Under the pieces are notes generated by a model. The model had not been told where the DNA came from, made no database searches, and saw only the letters and a program-made list of their open reading frames with translations. Positions 1 through 6,031 of a stretch of 25,859 nt of DNA are shown here, piece after piece. The position numbers were made by a program, and so were the translations under genes. The DNA comes from a virus. Each line of letters opens with the position of its first letter. The stretch's first letter is position 1. The stretch covers positions 1 through 25,859 of the IMG/VR virus record IMGVR_UViG_3300008267_000319; one strand, given 5' to 3'.

Positions 1-311
1 TTGTAAACTTTTGCGACAAAAGGCCACAGATTATGACAAGTAATAGCTTGACTTTCAACCAGTTATAGTAAAGCTATATGCTGACCCCTGTTCGCTGTTT
101 TCAAACAAAAAACACCCTTATTTATCCAACTTACAGGTGTTACGGCTGTCCTAAATAAATTTAGTTAGGAATAGACTTATTGAACAACTTAATTGTTCCA
201 AGTAGTCAACTTGACCCTTTACTGCTTCACTAAGGATGAACTGACCCATATAGGTAACTAACCTACTTCTCATCATTCAGGGCTGAACTATCTGCTGTGA
301 CACAGAACGTG
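1..311. other. Non-coding stretch, possibly structured RNA
   Basis: No convincing open reading frame is present on either strand. There are small inverted repeats, for example GAACAA/TTGTTC around 182-198 and CCTAAA/TTTAGG-like arms around 150-170. No canonical tRNA T-loop other than that of the neighbouring tRNA-Leu was found. It could hold an unrecognised structured RNA or be the trailer of the tRNA transcript. Confidence 0.4.
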
Positions 312-397
312 TACTCAGGATGGGAATTGAACCCACACTCTCATTGCTGAGAACAGGATTTTAAGTCCTGCGTGTCTACCAGTTCCACCACCTAAGT
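312..397 (-). tRNA. tRNA-Leu (anticodon UAA)
   Basis: Read on the minus strand, a full cloverleaf is visible. The 7-bp acceptor pairs ACTTAGG with CCTGAGT (one G.U) and has discriminator A. The D-arm is GTG/CAC, and the anticodon stem CAGGA/TCCTG carries loop CTTAAAA with anticodon TAA. A long variable arm (CTCA/TGAG) marks a type II tRNA. The T-arm is GTGGG/CCCAT with loop TTCAATT. The 3' CCA is not encoded, so the host must add it. Anticodon, long variable arm and discriminator A agree on leucine. It probably supplements decoding of UUA codons, which are common in this A/T-rich phage. Confidence 0.92.
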
Positions 398-405
398 AAA
401 TAAAA

Positions 406-432
406 CCCCCCAGTATAGAAATACCAGGGGGT
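406..432 (-). terminator. Hairpin terminator, minus strand
   Basis: On the minus strand CCCCCTGGTAT pairs with ATACTGGGGG (11 pairs including G.U) around a TTCT loop and is followed by TTTTATTT. It lies between the 76-aa membrane protein gene and the tRNA-Leu gene, so it may end the upstream operon or be a processing site before the tRNA. Confidence 0.7.
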
Positions 433-467
433 CATCATTCTAAACTACACAATACACATAAATTTAT

Positions 468-698
468 CTAGCTTGCTGTATTACTTTTTTTGAAAGGATC
501 AAATCCCATCAATAGTACAAATACTAAAGCGCTGATTTTTGCAACAATAACAGGCAGCTCACTACCACCAAATGACAATCCAAACTTATACCCAAACCAG
601 TTCCACAAATAAATCTCAGGTTTAGTGTCAAATGATCCAGTGAAAATAATAGCTAGCGATAGAGCTAACCCAATCCAGTAAATTGTAATTCTTTTCAT
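468..698 (-). CDS. Small membrane protein, function unknown
   Basis: This 76-aa protein has two hydrophobic segments, about residues 5-21 and 48-64, joined by a Trp/Tyr/Gly-rich loop. It is probably a two-pass inner-membrane protein. The C-terminus is short and basic (DPFKKSN). No enzymatic motif is visible. It is the last protein gene of the minus arm before a hairpin terminator and tRNA-Leu. A holin-like role is possible from size and topology but nothing specific supports it. Confidence 0.6.
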   Translation of the reverse strand: MKRITIYWIGLALSLAIIFTGSFDTKPEIYLWNWFGYKFGLSFGGSELPVIVAKISALVFVLLMGFDPFKKSNTAS

Positions 699-738
699 AG
701 TAAAGGTTTTAGCTTATAAAGATAAGATTTTTATAAAA

Positions 739-1125
739 TTAATCAAGTCTATTTTCTGAAAATCCTAACTCCTTAGCTTCCAATGGATTAAGTTCTATAT
801 AACTATGACAATCTCTACACACAGCCATCCAAGAGGTTATTTTATTGTGATTTTCACCTCTTCCTTTTTTATGATGTATGTCTGTAGCTTTGCCTGTGCA
901 ACCAGCAAGTTTTGCTTGACAGTTAGAATGTAATGCTAGAAACGCCACACGCTTCTTTGTATACTCATCCATTACACCCCTCATCTTCTGTGAAACTTGT
1001 TTGATTTTTTTAGGAGGTTCTTGCTTATACCAACATTCTTTACAGAATTTCTCCTTCCCGTGACTCTTCCAGATGTGTTTGAGCTGATTGCACCCTGCAC
1101 ACATCTTCTGTTTTGCTTGTATCAT
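739..1125 (-). CDS. HNH endonuclease with N-terminal zinc ribbon
   Basis: This 128-aa protein has two Cys pairs at its N-terminus (C9-x2-C12 and C28-x2-C31), forming a probable zinc ribbon. A compact HNH domain follows: C69 and C76, the catalytic-type DIHHKKGRGE segment (H84, H85), then C103-x2-CH ending in an IELNP-type helix. HNH domains of this layout are metal-dependent DNA nucleases common in phages, where they act in packaging, recombination or homing. It is far from the terminase and not inside another gene, so packaging or intron homing is not indicated. Its start overlaps the end of the upstream 90-aa ORF by 86 bases. The Cys pair at residues 9-12 argues for a start at 1125 or at the Met eight codons in. 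Confidence 0.8.
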   Translation of the reverse strand: MIQAKQKMCAGCNQLKHIWKSHGKEKFCKECWYKQEPPKKIKQVSQKMRGVMDEYTKKRVAFLALHSNCQAKLAGCTGKATDIHHKKGRGENHNKITSWMAVCRDCHSYIELNPLEAKELGFSENRLD

Positions 1126-1312
1126 CTGATTTTAATTTTCTAATCACTATACCATCTTTGACTGATACACCTAATACCCCAACAGGTTGTCTAATATATA
1201 CTATCTCTAATGGTCCCTGATCTATTAAAGCATCAAGAAGTACTTTTTCCACTTCATTGTCTGCTTTTAATACCAATTGTGTTATACCGTTTTGTAAGAA
1301 TATGTAATTCAT
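1040..1312 (-). CDS. Hypothetical protein, 90 aa
   Basis: I do not recognise this protein. The first 65 residues look like a small alpha/beta domain (hydrophobic strands around IVYIRQPVGVLGVSVKDGIVIRK would be its core). The last 25 residues are polar and lie in the part that overlaps the HNH gene in another frame. The overlap of 86 bases is unusually long for this compact operon. The start overlaps the stop of the 107-aa gene by four bases, typical of translational coupling. The C-terminal tail may be non-conserved read-out of the overlapping frame. Confidence 0.55.
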   Translation of the reverse strand: MNYIFLQNGITQLVLKADNEVEKVLLDALIDQGPLEIVYIRQPVGVLGVSVKDGIVIRKLKSDDTSKTEDVCRVQSAQTHLEESREGEIL

Positions 1313-1632
1313 TCTTCTTCTGATTCATCTAATTTAATGTCAAAAATTTTGTTTATTTCCTCCACTAATTCTGGTTCTGTATCAACGATGAGATCGTAGA
1401 TATTTTCAAGTTTGCTCATTACATTTTTCATAATAGTGTAATGTTTGCTTTTAGACAAAGTTTCAATCACATCATCTGAAATCAAAGTTCTCACTTCAAT
1501 TATCCCCATATCTGTGGATAATGATTGTTTTAAACTACTATTCAAAAATGTGTCTTCATACTGTGTCACTACTGATTTAGCAACATTGTAAAGAAATACG
1601 ATCTCTTCGTTTGATAAGTCATGGTATCCCAT
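1309..1632 (-). CDS. Hypothetical helical acidic protein, 107 aa
   Basis: This small protein is predicted to be mostly helical, with an acidic C-terminus rich in Glu and Asp. The segment LSNEEIVFLYNVAKSVVTQYED near the N-terminus resembles an amphipathic helix. No catalytic or metal-binding motif is visible. It lies between the 175-aa and 90-aa genes with start/stop contact at both ends, so the three are probably co-translated. Function unknown. Confidence 0.6.
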   Translation of the reverse strand: MGYHDLSNEEIVFLYNVAKSVVTQYEDTFLNSSLKQSLSTDMGIIEVRTLISDDVIETLSKSKHYTIMKNVMSKLENIYDLIVDTEPELVEEINKIFDIKLDESEEE

Positions 1633-2159
1633 TAGCTGAATTTTTTGAATAGCCCCTTTTGCAATAAATATTCTGCGATTTGTTGCTCAGAAACTAAACT
1701 GTGAATACTGATGTTATTAAGATAGTCACTATCCTCATAATCAGTTCCCACTTCAACCATTTGTTTTACCATTGTAGAATTAGGAAACAGCTTAAGAAGA
1801 AGACTATCTACTTTTGTAAAGATAATTTCTTTTTTCCATTCTGTCAATATCCTTTCTACTTCTTTTGCTATCACTAAAATTCTGTACTTTCGATTTACTG
1901 GTAGCAAATCAATCTCCTGTTGGGTCATTCTTTTTCTAGAATAGAGCAGGTCATCAAATAGTTCTCTTTGTTGTGGTGTAAGAAAGTCTTTTCTAATTTC
2001 TGATGCCTTTTGTCTCTTAAAGGATTTACCAAACAGTTTAATGTCCCGTAGTGCACCATGATCTTTTTGTACTGGGTAGACAAAATGTTTTTTAGTGTCA
2101 TGGTAATTAACAGTGATGAAGTCTTTTCCCACTGTTATTGTTTTGTTTTCTTTTTTCAT
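1632..2159 (-). CDS. Hypothetical protein, 175 aa
   Basis: I do not recognise this protein. It is basic and mixed alpha/beta. An N-terminal part of about 35 residues looks like short beta strands (TITVGKDFITVNYHDTKKHFVYPV). A Lys/Arg-rich helical middle follows (about residues 40-115), then an acidic stretch and a C-terminal amphipathic region (SIHSLVSEQQIAEYLLQKGLFKK). The basic middle would suit nucleic-acid contact, but no known domain is visible. It is the first gene of a three- or four-gene overlapping cluster ending with the HNH nuclease, and a hairpin terminator lies upstream. Confidence 0.65.
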   Translation of the reverse strand: MKKENKTITVGKDFITVNYHDTKKHFVYPVQKDHGALRDIKLFGKSFKRQKASEIRKDFLTPQQRELFDDLLYSRKRMTQQEIDLLPVNRKYRILVIAKEVERILTEWKKEIIFTKVDSLLLKLFPNSTMVKQMVEVGTDYEDSDYLNNISIHSLVSEQQIAEYLLQKGLFKKFS

Positions 2160-2192
2160 GATAATGAAAATTTAACGGTGATTAATATATAT

Positions 2193-2225
2193 AAAAAAAG
2201 GGATGGAGATACAGGTCCCCATCCC
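2193..2225 (-). terminator. Intrinsic terminator, minus strand
   Basis: On the minus strand GGGATGG pairs with CCATCCC (7 bp, 12-nt loop) and is followed by seven T. It lies just downstream of the 88-aa gene and upstream of the 175-aa gene, separating two transcription units. Confidence 0.85.
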
Positions 2226-2260
2226 TCATTTCTAAAGGATATAAAATAATGTGGATTTAA

Positions 2261-2527
2261 TTAATCTTCTTCTGGCACAAAGTCTATAGAATTATCAATT
2301 TCATCAGCAGGTGGTATTTCTAACTCATAATAAACATCTGGAGTGTCTATAAATTCAGGACTTTCTATGATTGACCCAAAAAATGGATTTTGTATTGCTT
2401 CTCCATAGTTAAGTCCAATCAAATACTCTAGATCTTCATCAGTCATATCAAAAAACTGATCAATTGATATCTCTATAACCTTTCCATTTGGTAAGCTAAA
2501 TAGCATATATAGTTGGGTTATATACAA
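2261..2527 (-). CDS. Hypothetical acidic protein, 88 aa
   Basis: A strongly acidic small protein rich in Asp, Glu and Pro in its C-terminal half (ends DFVPEED). The N-terminal half looks like a beta hairpin followed by helices (LFSLPNGKVIEISIDQFFDMTDEDLEYLIGLN). No known motif is visible. Small acidic phage proteins sometimes act as anti-host or DNA-mimic proteins, but that is speculation here. It is a single-gene unit: an 18-bp repeat element lies upstream and a strong terminator downstream. Confidence 0.6.
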   Translation of the reverse strand: MYITQLYMLFSLPNGKVIEISIDQFFDMTDEDLEYLIGLNYGEAIQNPFFGSIIESPEFIDTPDVYYELEIPPADEIDNSIDFVPEED

Positions 2528-2575
2528 ACTTAACTATATATACTTAAATATCAATGAGTTATGATAAAAATACCG

Positions 2576-2593
2576 CAGTATAACGCTATAAAA
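2576..2593 (-). repeat. 18-bp repeated element, copy on minus strand
   Basis: On the minus strand this reads TTTTATAGCGTTATACTG and is identical to the plus-strand copy at 19863-19880. It lies between the 70-aa and 88-aa genes, 49 bases upstream of the 88-aa start in the same direction. The other copy is likewise between two co-directional genes. A promoter or regulator-binding role is inferred. Confidence 0.6.
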
Positions 2594-2597
2594 AGAC

Positions 2598-2810
2598 TTA
2601 ATTTTCCTTTTTAGGCTTTTTGTCTTTATTTTTCATATTATAAATCTTTTTTTTATAATATGAATTTGTTTTGTTAATCTGCTCTTGCTTGTCTACTAGT
2701 CTTTCTTTCAAAAGTTCATTTTCAATTACTAGCGTCCGCACAGCATCTTCTAAGTCTTTTAGACTTTCTTTACAATTGCTGCTAAACATGTTTTTAATCT
2801 TATTCCACAT
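2598..2810 (-). CDS. Small coiled-coil protein, 70 aa
   Basis: A Lys/Glu-rich 70-aa protein. Residues about 15-60 show heptad-like hydrophobic spacing (LKDLEDAVRTLVIENELLKERLV), consistent with one coiled coil, and the tail is very basic (KNKDKKPKKEN). No enzymatic motif. It follows the secreted 129-aa gene by seven bases on the same strand, so the two are probably one unit. Its job is unknown; a small structural or adaptor role is possible. Confidence 0.55.
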   Translation of the reverse strand: MWNKIKNMFSSNCKESLKDLEDAVRTLVIENELLKERLVDKQEQINKTNSYYKKKIYNMKNKDKKPKKEN

Positions 2811-2817
2811 AGTCTTA

Positions 2818-3207
2818 TTATTTTACAAAAAATGTGATATAATATGAATTTAAATATATCATTGTAAACCATTTAACATCAGATAGTTTAGATGCACAAA
2901 TCTGTATTTCTACACGCTTGTTTTGTTCATCTATTCCTATGTAATCAAGACAGCGGTATTCACTATCATTTGTTTCTCCTGTTTTTTCCAGAAGCTTATA
3001 CTCTGATCTTGCTTCATTGGATATTAAGATTTTGTCATCTTTGAGAAATATTGACATGTTGCCCCCATCTTCTTTCTTATAAAACTCATATTCATCTAAA
3101 CTGGGTTTGTATATATATGACGCAGTTTCTAGGACTCTAAACTTAGTAATATCTTGTGCAGATGCACAATTAATACTAAACAACAGTAAAAATAATAACT
3201 TTTTCAT
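2818..3207 (-). CDS. Secreted or periplasmic protein, 129 aa
   Basis: The N-terminus is a clear signal peptide: Lys-Lys, a hydrophobic Leu/Phe core, and a cleavage site of the A-S-A/Q type near residues 15-18. The mature part of about 110 residues is mostly beta with two Cys that could form a disulphide (RCLDYIGID and IQICASK). The product should therefore act outside the cytoplasm, in the periplasm or the envelope of the host. No domain was recognised. Superinfection exclusion or envelope modification is a reasonable but unproven role. Confidence 0.65.
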   Translation of the reverse strand: MKKLLFLLLFSINCASAQDITKFRVLETASYIYKPSLDEYEFYKKEDGGNMSIFLKDDKILISNEARSEYKLLEKTGETNDSEYRCLDYIGIDEQNKRVEIQICASKLSDVKWFTMIYLNSYYITFFVK

Positions 3208-3227
3208 TTAATTTATTAAAGGATGAT

Positions 3228-3258
3228 AAAAAAACCTCCCAAGTAGAAACAAGGGAGG
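3228..3258 (-). terminator. Intrinsic terminator downstream of the tmRNA
   Basis: On the minus strand CCTCCC pairs with GGGAGG around a 12-nt loop and is followed by seven T. It sits 42 bases beyond the 3' end of the tmRNA, so it probably ends that transcript. Confidence 0.85.
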
Positions 3259-3299
3259 GTGTACCTGAGCTAAAACATCTCTGTGAGACAATCTTAATG

Positions 3300-3812
3300 T
3301 GGAGGTGAGGGGAGTCGAACCCCTGTGTCTACATCAATCTGTACCACCATTTTTACATGCTTAGTACTGTGTTACCACTGCACCGTAGTTTGTACTGAGG
3401 GTATGAACAGGTCACGTAATAACGTGTCGACCAGACAATCCTCTGCACCCTAAATTGGGAACTAACTAGTGGACCACAAGCTGCAGTCACCAGCTCCACC
3501 ACCTGGTTTATTAGTATAACTCCAGGAAACTATTACTTGCTATCTTTTTACATCATATAGTCTTGGATGGTCAGTGTCTGAGGAAGACCCTCAGTCTTTA
3601 CTGCTGTTCTGTTGCTAGGCTATCAGCTGCCCCACCAATGCTAGGCTACTTCGAGCTCAGCACCCTCAAGTTCTGCGAACAGAGACTCAAGAGTATAATT
3701 GGAAAGTTCAACAGTTGTGTTGTCCTTTAAATTTTAATCAGTCTGTTTGGTCACTGACTAGACCTTGCATGTGATGTTACCTCTTGAGTGTAGGTCAATG
3801 CCTGGCACCCCC
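3300..3812 (-). ncRNA. ssrA: tmRNA (transfer-messenger RNA)
   Basis: A one-piece tmRNA of about 513 nt releases ribosomes stalled on broken mRNA and tags the product for proteolysis. The 5' GGGGGTG pairs with the 3' CACCTCC (7 bp, one G.U) with discriminator A. The T-arm is AGGGG-TTCGACT-CCCCT. The conserved ACTAAGCATGTA block precedes it, as in bacterial tmRNAs, and a D-like segment GGCATTGAC follows the acceptor. Pseudoknot 1 is clear: GGTC/GACC, with loop TAGTCAGT pairing with ACTGATTA. Further hairpins (CTGAGG/CCTCAG and CACGT/ACGTG) fit the other pseudoknots. The tag frame most likely runs from about 3724 to the TAG at 3641-3643 and ends in AELEGAELEVA. CCA is not encoded. SmpB is not visible in the window, so the host protein is probably used. 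Confidence 0.88.
3641..3724 (-). other. Tag reading frame inside the tmRNA
   Basis: This open frame begins about 13 nt after pseudoknot 1, the usual distance to the resume codon, and ends at a TAG. It encodes about 27 residues, rich in Glu and Leu, with C-terminus ELEVA. Bacteroidota tags known to me are short, of the GENNYALAA type. The exact resume codon cannot be fixed by eye; a GCA 11 codons before the stop, preceded by TGTTC, is an alternative. The other two frames end early or give a hydrophobic basic peptide. Confidence 0.55.
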
Positions 3813-3823
3813 ATTAAAGTCTA

Positions 3824-3913
3824 CAGCACACCAGATAAGGGTCCTACGCTACTAAACTAACCCAAAATTGTTAATAATTTTGGTTTGGTTAATAAATCCT
3901 CGCTGGTGTACTG
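3824..3913 (-). ncRNA. Structured RNA leader just 5' of the tmRNA
   Basis: An 11-bp arm (CAGTACACCAG with CTGGTGTGCTG on the minus strand) encloses about 68 nt with an inner perfect hairpin CCAAAATT/AATTTTGG at 3862-3883. The single non-Watson-Crick pair of the outer arm is U.G in minus-strand RNA but would be C-A in plus-strand RNA, which favours a minus-strand transcript. It ends 12 nt before the tmRNA. It may be the tmRNA precursor leader or a separate small RNA. It does not fold as a tRNA. Confidence 0.45.
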
Positions 3914-3963
3914 TAAAACTTTAGCTTTTATGAATCCTTTTCTTTTACAAATATAGTGAAATA

Positions 3964-4653
3964 TTACAAATCAATAGGAATTTTTTCATCACACACCCAA
4001 TCTGCAGGCATAGGATCATCATCTAGGTCTAAATTAGGAATAGGAGTCTTTAATTTGCGGATGTATTGAATCTCAGAAAAGTTATCTGTTATTTCACCAT
4101 CTACTACATCAAATACCCAGCTGTATTTCTTGCCAAATTTTTCAGAACACTCTGCACCATAAAAATAGTCTTGACATAAAAAAAGACTACTATTTGGGGT
4201 TATGCACAAGATTGCTTCTACATCTCCTCCTTTAAAGTCTGGATTAGAAGAATAGTTTGGTGGTATATTAATTATAACAGTTTCTCCATGTTCAAATGTA
4301 TCTTCACCTATTGTAATTGTCATGGGAGCTTTAGTTTTAGGAGTTCTTTTCTTTGGGGTTTTCTCACCATCTGCAAGTTGAAGATTTTTGACTGAACTGT
4401 CTATTTTACCATTTTTTACATGAAATGCCCAGCTATATTTATAACCTAATTTATCTTCAGATATAGCACCATCCTTTTTATTTTGACAAATAAAACATCT
4501 AATAAGTTCCTCTTCAATTTCTCCAGCAACATAGATTTTACCATCAGTTACTTTGGCTTTAACCTCAATTCTATCTTGATCAGTTAGTTCACATGTTACT
4601 TTATCGCCTGTTTTATATACAATGCCATCAATAGTTACAGTTTTCTTTTCCAT
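3964..4653 (-). CDS. Protein with two tandem copies of one domain, 229 aa
   Basis: The protein is an internal duplication. Copy 1 covers about residues 1-93 and copy 2 about residues 109-195. A Lys/Pro/Thr linker (EKTPKKRTPKTKAP) joins them. Both copies start with a short beta hairpin (TVTIDGIVYKTGDKV and TITIGEDTFEHGETV) and carry a Cys segment (FICQN and FLCQD). Both end with LGYKYSWAFHVKNGKI or FGKKYSWVFDVVDGEI. The C-terminal 30 residues are acidic. I do not recognise the family. The beta-rich repeat could be a small binding fold. A terminator-like hairpin lies upstream and the tmRNA locus downstream. Confidence 0.7.
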   Translation of the reverse strand: MEKKTVTIDGIVYKTGDKVTCELTDQDRIEVKAKVTDGKIYVAGEIEEELIRCFICQNKKDGAISEDKLGYKYSWAFHVKNGKIDSSVKNLQLADGEKTPKKRTPKTKAPMTITIGEDTFEHGETVIINIPPNYSSNPDFKGGDVEAILCITPNSSLFLCQDYFYGAECSEKFGKKYSWVFDVVDGEITDNFSEIQYIRKLKTPIPNLDLDDDPMPADWVCDEKIPIDL

Positions 4654-4664
4654 AAAATAGTATT

Positions 4665-4696
4665 AAAACCCCCATAGCTTTTACACTACAGGGGGT
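4665..4696 (-). terminator. Terminator-like hairpin, minus strand
   Basis: On the minus strand CCCCC...TAG pairs with CTA...GGGGG across a small internal loop and is followed by TTTTAA. It lies between the 134-aa gene and the duplicated-domain gene and probably ends the AAA+/VWA operon. Confidence 0.65.
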
Positions 4697-4705
4697 ATTA
4701 AACTC

Positions 4706-5110
4706 TTATTCACTGTCATCCTCCATATTAGCAACTCTTTCAATAAATGTTTGAATAAACTTCTCACGTTTTTTCTTGCTTAATGCATAAAGCATTGCCA
4801 TCATAGACATAGTTTTTTCAGAAGCTTCATTTTCTTGACATAATACAGCATCAATTCTTGCTGCTTCCCAAGTTGCCATCATAAACTCTGCTGTGTTAGT
4901 GCACTCCTTAAAGATATTTTCTAATATCACAGTCTTTTTACGCAGCTCATGAGGAGCATCCATTGGATCATCATACAGTTCCTGAACCATTATCTGTTGA
5001 TTAATGATTTCAAACATAATTTTAGCAGTGATTTCTGCTGACTTAAGTTTGGAAATACCAATTGCATCTCCAATTGTGTTTTTTTCGTGGTCAAATTTTA
5101 AATCAATCAT
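4706..5110 (-). CDS. Hypothetical helical protein next to the VWA-like gene, 134 aa
   Basis: An all-helical, Met- and Glu-rich protein with acidic N- and C-termini. No catalytic motif is visible. Its start overlaps the stop of the VWA-like gene by four bases, so the two are translationally coupled and probably work together. It may be an adaptor of the AAA+/VWA pair, which is inference from position only. Confidence 0.6.
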   Translation of the reverse strand: MIDLKFDHEKNTIGDAIGISKLKSAEITAKIMFEIINQQIMVQELYDDPMDAPHELRKKTVILENIFKECTNTAEFMMATWEAARIDAVLCQENEASEKTMSMMAMLYALSKKKREKFIQTFIERVANMEDDSE

Positions 5111-5976
5111 GATTTTAGTTTTTTAATTTTATTAAATAATTCATTCACTTGTTTTACATTACCCGCTGCATTTAGTCCTATCACTGCACTATACCCAAAG
5201 TTATTCTGCTGTTGAATCTCTTTAGCCTCCATAGGTCTACCCAATCCTCCACCCACCTCATACTCACTTGTAATCCACGACATAAATATACTTTCACGAT
5301 ATGATCCTAGACAAAATATTGGAGCAAATGTTGTCCAATTAAATCTCTGCTGTGCAGACTTGATCTTTACGTGAGTGCATGAATATTTAAAATCATCAGG
5401 ATGAGTTTCCCTAGCAAATGCACAATAGTACACTTCAGTGGCTATCCCTGCAGTTTCTAATGCATAAATTGTAGGAACTGCTGTTTTTGCTACGTTTTTA
5501 AAATCGTTAGCATCTACACAAGCAGACCCACAGATATTAATACACAACTTCACTGTAGGCTTTCTTGCATTTGTAAAGGATGCAAAATACTTATCATCTC
5601 CAGATATTGCTCTTGCTACATTAAGTCTAAACCCTACATCTACAAACTTTATACGTTTTTTATACGTTAGAGCTTGTTGTAGTAGACTTTTATACTCTTT
5701 GCTAGCAATTACACTTTTAACATCTTCTTCACAAATGTTTTTACCTTTAGTGGGGTCAAATCTAGTAGAATAATAACCCTCTCTTGAGCTGTCATCACCA
5801 AATCGCCATGTTCTATCACCTCTGCCTTTCACTTCAGATTGATCTCCTTTGTTACCACTGTGCATTTTAGGATAGGACTTATTTGGGTCTGTGTTTTCAA
5901 AGAAGTCTGCTACACTATCATAATGTATATGAATGATTTTAGCATCAGCTAGTCCTTCTTCTTCTATTACATACAT
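5107..5976 (-). CDS. VWA-like (CobT-type) partner of the MoxR ATPase
   Basis: This 289-aa protein has a Rossmann-like core typical of von Willebrand A domains. The strand KLCINICGSACVDANDF (about residues 143-159) sits where the metal-binding DxSxS motif would be. It is followed by a helix, then GIATEVYYCAFARE as the next strand, and a later LGSYRES loop. The aspartate and first serine of DxSxS are replaced (N-I-C-G-S), so metal binding through MIDAS is probably lost. An acidic/basic spacer precedes the domain (about residues 40-80). MoxR-type AAA+ ATPases are commonly encoded beside VWA proteins and remodel target complexes with them. Here the AAA+ gene is 55 bases upstream, separated only by a hairpin. 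The VWA assignment rests on motif order and context. Confidence 0.6.
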   Translation of the reverse strand: MYVIEEEGLADAKIIHIHYDSVADFFENTDPNKSYPKMHSGNKGDQSEVKGRGDRTWRFGDDSSREGYYSTRFDPTKGKNICEEDVKSVIASKEYKSLLQQALTYKKRIKFVDVGFRLNVARAISGDDKYFASFTNARKPTVKLCINICGSACVDANDFKNVAKTAVPTIYALETAGIATEVYYCAFARETHPDDFKYSCTHVKIKSAQQRFNWTTFAPIFCLGSYRESIFMSWITSEYEVGGGLGRPMEAKEIQQQNNFGYSAVIGLNAAGNVKQVNELFNKIKKLKS

Positions 5977-5994
5977 ATATGTAAAATTTAAGAT

Positions 5995-6026
5995 TAAAAA
6001 TAAGGGGAGGATATTTCACCTCCCCC
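5995..6026 (-). terminator. Hairpin between AAA+ and VWA-like genes, minus strand
   Basis: On the minus strand GGGGAGG pairs with CCTCCCC, followed by TTATTTTTA. It lies directly after the AAA+ stop. It could lower expression of the VWA-like gene relative to the ATPase, or stabilise the upstream mRNA. Confidence 0.75.
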
Positions 6027-6031
6027 ATTTG

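Noticed and set aside
2058-2249. 63-aa plus-strand frame
   Set aside because: It runs across the 175-aa gene start and the minus-strand terminator, and the strand is otherwise silent here.
3300-3500. Two separate tRNA genes in place of a tmRNA
   Set aside because: No complete D-arm or anticodon arm fits near the T-arm, while the 5' partner of the acceptor lies 500 nt away, as in tmRNA.
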